NCBI RefSeq assembly: GCF_016405855.1
Contig: NZ_JAEFCA010000012.1
Span: forward strand, 16,286-80,285
Length of the DNA stretch: 64,000 nucleotides
Direction: 5' to 3'
Source of the DNA: Flavobacterium sp. IB48
GTDB lineage: Bacteria > Bacteroidota > Bacteroidia > Flavobacteriales > Flavobacteriaceae
Shown in pieces: positions 33,657 to 40,687 of the stretch (within the stretch, counting starts at the first letter, position 1; each line of letters starts with the position of its first letter). Both the position numbers and the translations under genes were made by a program. The notes beneath the pieces are model-generated. The model saw only the letters and a program-made list of their open reading frames with translations, had not been told where the DNA came from and ran no database searches.

Positions 33657-33947
33657 TTAGGATTTCATTAATTTTTCAAGGTACGATAAGTGTTCTTTAA
33701 AAGCCGCACGCCCCAAATCGGTCACCTGATAAGAGGTTTTTGGCTTTTTGCCCACGAATTCTTTCTTCACTTCGATATAACCCGCTTTTTCAAGCGCAGA
33801 GGAATGACTTGCTAAATTACCATCAGTGATATTTAAAAGCGCTTTCATCTCGGTAAAATCTACCCAGTCGTTAACCATCAGAACGGACATAATACCCAGT
33901 CTGACACGGCTTTCAAAATCTTTATTTAGTTTATCAATAATTCCCAT
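33657..33947 (-). CDS. Winged-helix transcriptional regulator (HTH_34-like)
   Basis: 96 residues. Small DNA-binding protein: FESRVRLGIMSVLMVNDWVDFTEMKALLNITDGNLASHSSALEKAGYIEVKKEFVGKKPKTSYQVTDLGRAAFKEHL. The recognition helix (DGNLASHSSALEKAG) and the wing (KKPKTSYQVT) fit the ArsR/MarR-like HTH_34 family. No metal or ligand residues are obvious. It lies 4 bp after the membrane protein gene and 58 bp before DUF4173; it probably regulates both through the shared palindrome. Confidence 0.9.
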   Translation of the reverse strand: MGIIDKLNKDFESRVRLGIMSVLMVNDWVDFTEMKALLNITDGNLASHSSALEKAGYIEVKKEFVGKKPKTSYQVTDLGRAAFKEHLSYLEKLMKS

Positions 33948-33951
33948 TGGA

Positions 33952-34566
33952 TTATTTGTATTTTTTGAACATCACTAATCCGTACACGATATGTAAGATT
34001 CCGAATCCTAAAACCCAGAAAATCAATCCATATCCTATATTAAAAAGTGCAATACATCCTAAAATCAGTTCCGAAAAACCTAGATATTTTATATCTGAAA
34101 ATGTATATTTTTCTGCATTTATAAGTGCTAGTCCATAAAAAATTAATGTTGCTGGCGCTACTAAACCAAAGTGTCCATGATACATTAAAGCTAGACAAAA
34201 TACACCACCGGTTACAAGCGGAACAGCCAAATTAAACAATAATTTTTTTGTTACTGAAGTCCAGATTGGCAAATTATATTTTCGGCTTTTTCTTATGGTA
34301 AAAAAGATTCCGAATAAAAATGCAAATACTAAAATTGTAATTCCAATCCAGAATAATTCTGAAACCAGATTGGCAGAATATAATCTATGCTCATCGCTTA
34401 GATAATCCATTCCGTTTGCTTTGAAAAGCTCGTAAACATAGATTCCGCCAATTAAAGCCGAAAGACCCGCGAAAACTCCTGAAAGTCCGCTTAACGATAA
34501 AACTCTTGAAGAGCGCTCCATCATGGAACGAATATGTGCTAAATCTTCTTGGTGCTTTTGATTCAT
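33952..34566 (-). CDS. Multispan membrane protein of regulator cluster
   Basis: 204 residues. After an acidic/His-rich N terminus (MNQKHQEDLAHIRSMMERSSR) there are about six hydrophobic segments (residues 25-45, 70-90, 103-125, 129-150, 160-175, 180-198). I do not recognise a named family beyond similar proteins next to HTH_34 regulators in Bacteroidota. First gene of the cluster; the 21-bp palindrome begins only 4 bp upstream of its ATG. Confidence 0.75.
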   Translation of the reverse strand: MNQKHQEDLAHIRSMMERSSRVLSLSGLSGVFAGLSALIGGIYVYELFKANGMDYLSDEHRLYSANLVSELFWIGITILVFAFLFGIFFTIRKSRKYNLPIWTSVTKKLLFNLAVPLVTGGVFCLALMYHGHFGLVAPATLIFYGLALINAEKYTFSDIKYLGFSELILGCIALFNIGYGLIFWVLGFGILHIVYGLVMFKKYK

Positions 34567-34570
34567 AATT

Positions 34571-34591
34571 AAAGTACTTTGCGTTACAAAG
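34571..34591 (-). promoter_or_regulatory. 21-bp palindromic motif upstream of membrane protein gene
   Basis: Second copy of the AAAGTACTTT / CTTTG-N5-CAAAG element (19 of 21 identical to 33612-33632), just upstream of the ATG at 34566. Binding here would cover the translation initiation region or promoter. Confidence 0.6.
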
Positions 34592-34642
34592 TTATTATTT
34601 ATTTTTAATTGGCAAATAAAAAAGTGATTTTTTATTTCAACA

Positions 34643-34675
34643 AGACCTGACAGGTTTTAAAAACCTATCAGGTCT
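34643..34675. repeat. AACCTGACAGGTT-type hairpin repeat
   Basis: 15-bp arms 34643-34657 and 34661-34675 pair with one mismatch. It resembles 57290-57322, which has a similar composition (acc-gacag-gtt core) and works as a terminator there. Here it follows no gene end on either strand. Confidence 0.6.
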
Positions 34676-34688
34676 ATTTGTACAAACC

Positions 34689-34800
34689 GCGTGAGGGATA
34701 GAAGCTGGCTACCGAAGTAGCGCGGATAGCCCGACCATATTTTGCGAATGGCGTGCATATGCGTAAAGATTGGCGCGCCATTCGCAAAATATGGTCACGC
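34689..34800 (+). ncRNA. Branched structured RNA-like element (flavo-1-like, unverified)
   Basis: Three helices can be drawn. Helix 1 is GCGTG / CACGC (34689-34693 with 34796-34800). Hairpin 2 has GGG/CCC (34695-34697 with 34730-34732) and a tip GCTAC-CGAA-GTAGC (34708-34721). Hairpin 3 has perfect 21-base arms, 34733-34753 with 34776-34796. The core GTGAGGGATAGAAGC and GATAGCCCGACC is one I associate from memory with conserved repeated RNA elements of Flavobacteria, possibly flavo-1; no covariance search was run. Orientation is tentative, since arms 2 and 3 would also fold on the other strand. Confidence 0.45.
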
Positions 34801-34814
34801 CCAAATGATAAAAA

Positions 34815-34850
34815 CAAAAAAGCCTATTCTTTAATGAACAGGCTTTTTCT
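34815..34850 (-). terminator. Terminator after folD
   Basis: Stem AAAAAGCCT / AGGCTTTTT (34817-34825 with 34840-34848), A-rich at its left, giving a U-tract on the folD transcript. Confidence 0.8.
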
Positions 34851-34868
34851 TTTTATTTTGACACAATA

Positions 34869-35756
34869 TTACTTATTTTTTGCGCTTCTCATTTTTCTTG
34901 CCAGAAGTGTATTTTTAAGCAGCATTGCAATTGTCATTGGTCCTACTCCACCTGGAACTGGCGTAATAAATGATGCTTTTTTGCTTACACCATCAAAATC
35001 AACGTCACCTTTAATAACATATCCTTTTGCATTTGATGCATCTTCTACGCGTGTAATTCCAACGTCGATAACTGTTACTCCTTCTTTTACCATATCTGCT
35101 TTTAAGAATTCTGGAACTCCTAAAGCTGTAATAATAATATCAGCATTTTTAGTAAATTCTGCTAAATCTTTAGTGCGGCTGTGAGTAAGTGTAACGGTTG
35201 AGTCTCCAGGATTTCCTTTTCGGCTCATTAAAATACTCATCGGACGTCCTACGATATGGCTTCTTCCTATTACAACTGTATGTTTTCCTGCGGTTTCTAC
35301 TTTGTAACGTTCTAACAATTCCATAATTCCGAATGGCGTTGCTGGAATAAAGCTTTCCATTTCAAGAGCCATTCTACCAAAGTTAGTTGGGTGAAATCCA
35401 TCTACATCTTTGTCAGGGTCGATTGCTAATAGAATTTTTTGCTCGTCGATGTGTTTTGGCAAAGGCAATTGAACGATGTATCCATCTAGATTGTCATCTT
35501 CGTTCAATTCTTTAATTTTTGCTAAAAGCTCGTCTTCTGTAATCGTTTCTGGTAAAGCAACTAAAGTTGAATCGAAACCAATTTCTTGACATGATTTTAC
35601 TTTACTTCCTACGTAAGTTAAACTTGCTCCGTTATTACCCACTAAAACAGCTGCTAAATGAGGCACTTTTCCTCCAGCTGCTTTTATAGATTGAACTTCG
35701 ACTGCAATTTCGTTTTTAATGTCATTAGATGTTTTTTTACCGTCTAGTAGCTGCAT
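34869..35756 (-). CDS. folD: Bifunctional methylenetetrahydrofolate dehydrogenase/cyclohydrolase
   Basis: 295 residues. Interconverts 5,10-methylene-THF and 10-formyl-THF with NADP. The catalytic Tyr-Lys pair is in LTYVGSKVKSCQEIGF; further signatures are YIVQLPLPKHI, PDKDVDGFHPTNFGRM, VIGRSHIVGRPMSILM (Rossmann) and GDVDFDGVSKKASFITPVPGGVGPMTIAMLLKNT. All are in their usual places and the length is normal. It follows ffh in the same direction, separated by a palindromic repeat. Confidence 0.97.
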   Translation of the reverse strand: MQLLDGKKTSNDIKNEIAVEVQSIKAAGGKVPHLAAVLVGNNGASLTYVGSKVKSCQEIGFDSTLVALPETITEDELLAKIKELNEDDNLDGYIVQLPLPKHIDEQKILLAIDPDKDVDGFHPTNFGRMALEMESFIPATPFGIMELLERYKVETAGKHTVVIGRSHIVGRPMSILMSRKGNPGDSTVTLTHSRTKDLAEFTKNADIIITALGVPEFLKADMVKEGVTVIDVGITRVEDASNAKGYVIKGDVDFDGVSKKASFITPVPGGVGPMTIAMLLKNTLLARKMRSAKNK

Positions 35757-35762
35757 TGTGTG

Positions 35763-35888
35763 TTGTTTCAGGTTTTAATTTTTGTTTCAAGCTTCAGGTT
35801 TCATGTTAAAACGAAACTCTTAATATATTAAGTGAAAAAGTTTCAAGTTTTGGTTTCTAAAATTGAAACCTTAAACTTGAAACTCTTT
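35763..35888. repeat. AACTTGAAAC-family palindromes between folD and ffh
   Basis: Two adjacent elements. 35763-35800 holds CAGGTTT and TTTCAAG units. 35836-35857 and 35864-35888 form an imperfect inverted repeat whose arms contain GTTTCAAG and CTTGAAAC. Same unit as 3223-3286 and 27821-27856. Confidence 0.65.
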
Positions 35889-35891
35889 TTA

Positions 35892-37256
35892 TTATTTTGG
35901 CATTCCGCCTGGCATACCACCTGGCATTCCTTTCATACCACCCATCATTTTCATCAGATTCTTTCCGCCTGGACCTTGCATCATCTTCATCATCTTGCTC
36001 ATTTGGTCAAACTGCTTCATCAGCTGATTTACTTGCTCGATTTTTGTTCCCGAACCTTTTGCAATTCTAGCTTTTCTTTTTACATCGATAATGGCTGGTT
36101 TGCTTCTTTCTCCTGGAGTCATCGAATAAATGATCGCTTCGATATGTTTGAAAGCGTCGTCTTCGATTTCAACATCTTTCATCGCTTTTGAAGCACCTGG
36201 TATCATTCCGACTAAATCTTTCATGTTACCCATTTTCTTTACTTGCTGAATCTGCGTTAAGAAGTCGTCAAAACCGAATTCGTTTTTAGCGATTTTCTTT
36301 TGAAGTTTTCTTGCTTCTTCTTCATCAAATTGTTCCTGAGCTCTTTCAACAAGAGACACAACGTCTCCCATTCCTAATATACGCTCAGCCATACGTTCTG
36401 GATAGAAAACATCAATTGCTTCCATTTTTTCTCCAGTACCAACAAATTTGATTGGTTTATTTACAATCGATTTGATTGAAAGCGCTGCTCCACCACGAGT
36501 ATCACCATCTAATTTCGTTAAGATAACTCCATCAAAGTTTAAGATATCGTTGAAAGCTTTTGCTGTATTTACAGCATCTTGTCCTGTCATAGAGTCTACA
36601 ACGAACAATGTTTCTTGTGGCTGAATTGCTTTGTGTACGCGAGCAATTTCGTCCATCATTTCCTGATCTACTGCCAAACGTCCTGCTGTATCGACGATAA
36701 CAACATTGAATCCGTTTGATTTGGCATGTTTAATTGCGTTTTGAGCAATCTCTACAGGATTTTTATTTTCTGGTTCTGAGTAAACCTCAACACCTATTTG
36801 GTCTCCCACAACATGAAGCTGATTAATCGCCGCCGGACGGTAGATATCACACGCTACAAGAAGTGGTTTTTTATTTTTCTTTGTTTTTAAGTAGTTTGCT
36901 AATTTTCCAGAGAAAGTAGTTTTACCAGAACCTTGCAAACCTGACATCAAAATCACTGTTGGATTTCCTGAAAGGTTAACGCCAGCAACATCTCCACCCA
37001 TTAATTCGGTAAGTTCGTCTTTTACTAACTTAACCAACAATTGTCCTGGCTGTAATGTTGTTAATACATCCTGACCAATTGCTTTATCTTTTACTCTTGC
37101 CGTAAAATCTTTAGCAATTTTAAAGTTAACATCGGCATCAAGTAACGCACGACGAACTTCTTTTAAAGTATCTGCAACGTTTACTTCTGTAATTTTACCG
37201 TGTCCTTTTAATATATGGAACGCTTTATCTAACTTATCACTTAAATTATCAAACAT
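35892..37256 (-). CDS. ffh: Signal recognition particle protein
   Basis: 454 residues. GTPase that targets inner-membrane proteins with SRP RNA and FtsY. An N-domain helix bundle occupies residues 1-90. The G domain has GLQGSGKTT (P-loop), DTAGRL, TKLDGDTRGG and GTGEKMEAIDVFYPER; the M domain (about 325-430) has the Met-rich signal-binding groove and SRP RNA site GSGTKIEQVNQLMKQF. The C-terminal tail MMKMMQGPGGKNLMKMMGG and following Gly/Met/Pro repeats are low complexity. Confidence 0.97.
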   Translation of the reverse strand: MFDNLSDKLDKAFHILKGHGKITEVNVADTLKEVRRALLDADVNFKIAKDFTARVKDKAIGQDVLTTLQPGQLLVKLVKDELTELMGGDVAGVNLSGNPTVILMSGLQGSGKTTFSGKLANYLKTKKNKKPLLVACDIYRPAAINQLHVVGDQIGVEVYSEPENKNPVEIAQNAIKHAKSNGFNVVIVDTAGRLAVDQEMMDEIARVHKAIQPQETLFVVDSMTGQDAVNTAKAFNDILNFDGVILTKLDGDTRGGAALSIKSIVNKPIKFVGTGEKMEAIDVFYPERMAERILGMGDVVSLVERAQEQFDEEEARKLQKKIAKNEFGFDDFLTQIQQVKKMGNMKDLVGMIPGASKAMKDVEIEDDAFKHIEAIIYSMTPGERSKPAIIDVKRKARIAKGSGTKIEQVNQLMKQFDQMSKMMKMMQGPGGKNLMKMMGGMKGMPGGMPGGMPK

Positions 37257-37278
37257 ATCATTTTCTTTATTTGAAGTG

Positions 37279-37310
37279 CAAAGATAATCTAATTAGATAT
37301 TTCAGGCAAT
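37279..37310 (-). promoter_or_regulatory. Promoter for ffh
   Basis: On the minus strand ATTG (37307-37310), a 20-bp spacer and TATCTTTG (37279-37286) fit the Bacteroidota -33/-7 pattern; the -7 box is 22 bp from the ffh start. Confidence 0.6.
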
Positions 37311-37330
37311 TTTTATTTAAATGCTTTTTT

Positions 37331-37514
37331 TGCCACAAAGGCACTAAGACACAAAGTTTTTTTGCCATGAATTACGCTAATTTCTCGAATTACTGAAACA
37401 AATATTTTTCTCTCGCAGATCGAACAGAATATTTTTTGATTGAGAATAAAAATCCCCTAAATCTGCAGAATCTGCGAGAGAAAAAAATCATTTTAACCCA
37501 TCTAATCTGTGGCA
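37331..37514. repeat. Composite palindromic repeat region, ffh / MBOAT gap
   Basis: This fills most of the 325-bp intergenic gap. The outer arms TGCCACA / TGTGGCA (37331-37337 with 37508-37514) enclose a perfect 15-bp inverted repeat (37406-37420 with 37470-37484) built on TCTCGCAGAT, and ACACAAAG plus GAATTACG units of the families seen at 13504 and 29788. It holds no coding potential that I can see. Confidence 0.65.
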
Positions 37515-37521
37515 AAAGAAA

Positions 37522-37553
37522 AAAGGCACAAAGAATAAAATCTTTGTGCCTTT
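37522..37553 (-). terminator. Terminator after MBOAT gene
   Basis: Perfect 13-bp stem AAAGGCACAAAGA / TCTTTGTGCCTTT (37522-37534 with 37541-37553), A-rich to its left, serving the minus-strand MBOAT operon. Confidence 0.85.
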
Positions 37554-37581
37554 GTTGCTATGAACCTTTGAACCTCCAGAA

Positions 37582-39264
37582 TTAAAACTGGAAGTATATA
37601 AATGGCTGTGAACCTGCTACCGCTGTTGCGTAAACAATCCAATAAACAAATCCTAAGATTATTGCTTTAATAAGTAAAGGTGTTTTGTCGAAAACAGATT
37701 TCATTCCGTTTGTGAATGATTCTGGTAAGAAATGCCAAACGTAACCGAATAACATTAATCCGAAAACATTTTTGTAACCTAATACAATTGTTTTCCAAAG
37801 TTCTGGTTCGAATGTTAATTGGCCAATATTATTAATTACTTGCAAAGCAGTTTCGAAATCTCTTGCACGGAAAAAAATCCAACAGAAAACCACAAAGTGA
37901 AATGTGATTACGATTGAGAAAAATCTCCATAAGAAATTTGGGCTTTTATCTTTTTTGGACGGAAAGAATTCCATAAATATTTTATGAACAGCCAAAGCTA
38001 ATCCGTGAAGCGCTCCCCAAACAATAAACTGTGCTCCTGCTCCGTGCCACAAACCGCCTAAAAGCATTGTAGTAAACAGATTGAAATTGGTTACCAATGT
38101 CTGTTTTATTTTACTTGAAAGCAGAAATGACAAAGCAAAAATCAAAATACTGATTCCTGCAATTATTAGCGGAATTACACTTTCGTTGTAACAAGACATT
38201 CCCCAAAGTAATAATCCGAAGAAGAATAAACTCGGAAATAAATATCCTGCGAAAGAACCTTCTCTGTTTCCTCCAATTGAAATATATAAAAAGTCTTTTA
38301 ACCAAGTTGAAAGCGAAATATGCCATCTTCTCCAAAAATCTGTAATAGAAGTCGATTTGTATGGTGTTCTAAAGTTAACTGGCAATTTAAACCCAAGCAA
38401 TAATGCAATACCAATTGCCATATCTGAATATCCAGAAAAATCACAGTAAATCTGAATTGCATATCCGTACGAAGCCATTAGGTTTTCAAACGAAGTATAA
38501 CTCATCGGCGTATCAAAAACACGGTCTACGAAGTTTACTGATATATAATTTGAGATTACTGTCTTCTTAATTAAACCTCCGATAATTAAAAACAAAGCAT
38601 TATTTACATCTTGCTTCGTCAAGTTTAATTTTTGATAAATCTGAGGCAAGAAATCTTTTGCACGCACAATTGGTCCAGCAACTAATTGCGGGAAAAAAGA
38701 AACGAAAAATAAATATTCGATATAATTTTTTGTCGGTTTAATTTCTTCTCTGTAAATCTCAATAATATAACTCATCGATTGGAAAGTATAGAACGAAATT
38801 CCAACCGGAAGGAAAACATTATGAAGTGCAAAGTTACCATGAAACATATCATTGTAAGTCACAATCAAGAAGTTCATGTATTTAAAATAGCCTAAAAGTG
38901 CTAAGTTCAAAATAACACTTATAACCAAATATAACTTCTTAACGCCATCTCTACTTTCTCTATAAATAATCTGGCTCAAACCATAATCTACAACAGATGA
39001 AAGCAATAACAGTAGAAAGTAAATTCCACTTGATTTATAGTAAAAGAAAAGTGAGAAGAGAATAACATACGTTAATCTCAAATAAAATGTTTTGCGTAAA
39101 AAACCATACACAAAATAGAAAACCAGAAATAAACCTAAGAATAAACCAGTATTGAATAAAAGTTTTTCGTCTGGATCGTAAACGAACCAACTCTTAACTT
39201 GTTCTATCGTAATTGCACCAAAGTTTTGAATAAACCAATTATTAATGCTATCTATTGTTGTCAA
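37582..39264 (-). CDS. MBOAT family O-acyltransferase
   Basis: 560 residues, about 12 hydrophobic segments. It matches the DltB/AlgI branch of membrane-bound O-acyltransferases: SYIIEIYREEIKPTKNYIEYLFFVSFFPQL, YCDFSGYSDMAIG, DFWRRWHISLSTWLKDFLYI, and the active-site motif GLWHGAGAQF with likely catalytic His407. It would move acetyl groups across the inner membrane to an exopolysaccharide or cell-wall target. It is one base after the LysM/SGNH gene and shares a transcript with both SGNH genes. Confidence 0.93.
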   Translation of the reverse strand: MTTIDSINNWFIQNFGAITIEQVKSWFVYDPDEKLLFNTGLFLGLFLVFYFVYGFLRKTFYLRLTYVILFSLFFYYKSSGIYFLLLLLSSVVDYGLSQIIYRESRDGVKKLYLVISVILNLALLGYFKYMNFLIVTYNDMFHGNFALHNVFLPVGISFYTFQSMSYIIEIYREEIKPTKNYIEYLFFVSFFPQLVAGPIVRAKDFLPQIYQKLNLTKQDVNNALFLIIGGLIKKTVISNYISVNFVDRVFDTPMSYTSFENLMASYGYAIQIYCDFSGYSDMAIGIALLLGFKLPVNFRTPYKSTSITDFWRRWHISLSTWLKDFLYISIGGNREGSFAGYLFPSLFFFGLLLWGMSCYNESVIPLIIAGISILIFALSFLLSSKIKQTLVTNFNLFTTMLLGGLWHGAGAQFIVWGALHGLALAVHKIFMEFFPSKKDKSPNFLWRFFSIVITFHFVVFCWIFFRARDFETALQVINNIGQLTFEPELWKTIVLGYKNVFGLMLFGYVWHFLPESFTNGMKSVFDKTPLLIKAIILGFVYWIVYATAVAGSQPFIYFQF

Positions 39265-39265
39265 T

Positions 39266-40687
39266 TTAATTCTTTAATTTAAAATTATCGTATGATTTTA
39301 AAAATGCCTGAGTAAACAAATCTCCCTGTTTCTCGTATCCTTTTTTTGAGTAATGAACCCAATCTGGACCAATTAGTCCTTGTATTTTTAATTGTCTTAT
39401 TCCGCTCATTCCGCCAAACTCATCGTACAGATCCCAAACGGCAAAACCTTCTTTCTGAGCTATATCAATAATTTGTCTAGCATAATCATCAATATAAGTA
39501 TTTGGTTTTCTTCTTAGCAAAGATGGCGGCGGTGTCATTACAATTATTGGCGCATCTATTTTTTGTGCTCTTATATTGCTGATAAATTCTTTTAGCTCAC
39601 GAATATATTTTTCTACATCTAAATGATCGTAGCTTTCATTTGTTCCTAACGAAAAAACCAGTAAATCTGCTTGCAATGATTTTAATTGCTCAAAGAATAA
39701 CGGATATTTATTGTAATCTGAATATTTAGCGCCATTTACTCCAATACTACTGTAGATTAATCCTGGAGCATCTTTTTCTAAAACAATTCCGTTTAATTCA
39801 TAATCTTTTGCTTCTTTGTTCGGAATTAAGAAAATTCGACTCAAAGCATTTTCTGAATTATAATAATGCGAATACGAATCTGTTTTTATTGCTAAAGGAA
39901 CAAATTCTGACATTGAGATTGTCTTTGGTTTCGTTTCCTTTGTGGGAATTTTCAAAATTCTTCCTGCTCGAATATTATTAGACTTTAAATGATTCTCTCT
40001 TTTAATTTCTATAATCGAAACATTATACTTATCTGCAATTGAACCAAGTACTTCGCCTTTTTTAATTTTGTGTGTAATTATTTTGGGCTCTGTGGTCTGA
40101 ATAGAATTGATCTTAGATGAAATCGCCAAATCGAACATATCTTGATTCTGAGGCGTAATAATTTTTATCGTATTGAATTTGTAAGCTAGATCTTTTACAT
40201 TCATTTCTATCACGAATCCACCAGAATCTCTCCAAAGTCCTATTCCGCTTAACCCAATCGGACAATTCTTAACAGGATGAATATTTCTATAGCTTTCCCA
40301 AGTTCTGTTTGATCTAAAACGTTCGTTATAAGAACCATTTGTTTTAGCCAATTGATATGGAAACACTAAACCACGCCCTCCATTACCAAACTTCTGTTGC
40401 AGTTTTTTTCTAATTTCATTGGTCATCAAATCACCTTGAATATGCGAATCACCAATATGTACAATATTGATTTTTTGATTCTTCTGATCTTCGTTTTTTT
40501 CCAGTTTCTGAAAAAAATCATTTAATGCTTTTGCATTGTAAATTTGACCCTCAGAAGGAGCACCAATTGCTGCTGTATCTGCTTTTTGAATCATACTTTT
40601 TGGTGTTGGATGTACGGGTGTTTTTGAAGTTTTTTCATTTGTTGCAAAAAAAAGACAACAAAAAGAAAGAATAAGTTTGTTTATCAT
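39266..40687 (-). CDS. SGNH/GDSL hydrolase-like protein with LysM domain
   Basis: 473 residues. A signal peptide-like start (MINKLILSFCCLFFA) and a disordered Lys/Thr segment precede an SGNH core: VHIGDSHIQGDLMTNEI (block I Ser), FSLGTNESYDH (block III Asn) and DWVHYSKKGYEKQG (block V Asp and His). A LysM domain (THKIKKGEVLGSIADKYNVS to ILKIP) is inserted at about residues 200-250, within the hydrolase. It probably transfers or removes acetyl groups on a periplasmic glycan, binding peptidoglycan through LysM. Its start overlaps the preceding SGNH gene by 4 bp. Confidence 0.88.
   Translation of the reverse strand: MINKLILSFCCLFFATNEKTSKTPVHPTPKSMIQKADTAAIGAPSEGQIYNAKALNDFFQKLEKNEDQKNQKINIVHIGDSHIQGDLMTNEIRKKLQQKFGNGGRGLVFPYQLAKTNGSYNERFRSNRTWESYRNIHPVKNCPIGLSGIGLWRDSGGFVIEMNVKDLAYKFNTIKIITPQNQDMFDLAISSKINSIQTTEPKIITHKIKKGEVLGSIADKYNVSIIEIKRENHLKSNNIRAGRILKIPTKETKPKTISMSEFVPLAIKTDSYSHYYNSENALSRIFLIPNKEAKDYELNGIVLEKDAPGLIYSSIGVNGAKYSDYNKYPLFFEQLKSLQADLLVFSLGTNESYDHLDVEKYIRELKEFISNIRAQKIDAPIIVMTPPPSLLRRKPNTYIDDYARQIIDIAQKEGFAVWDLYDEFGGMSGIRQLKIQGLIGPDWVHYSKKGYEKQGDLFTQAFLKSYDNFKLKN

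Noticed and set aside
35832..36191. His-rich open frame on the plus strand
   Set aside because: It is the antisense of the Met-rich tail of ffh; codon bias of ffh explains the composition.
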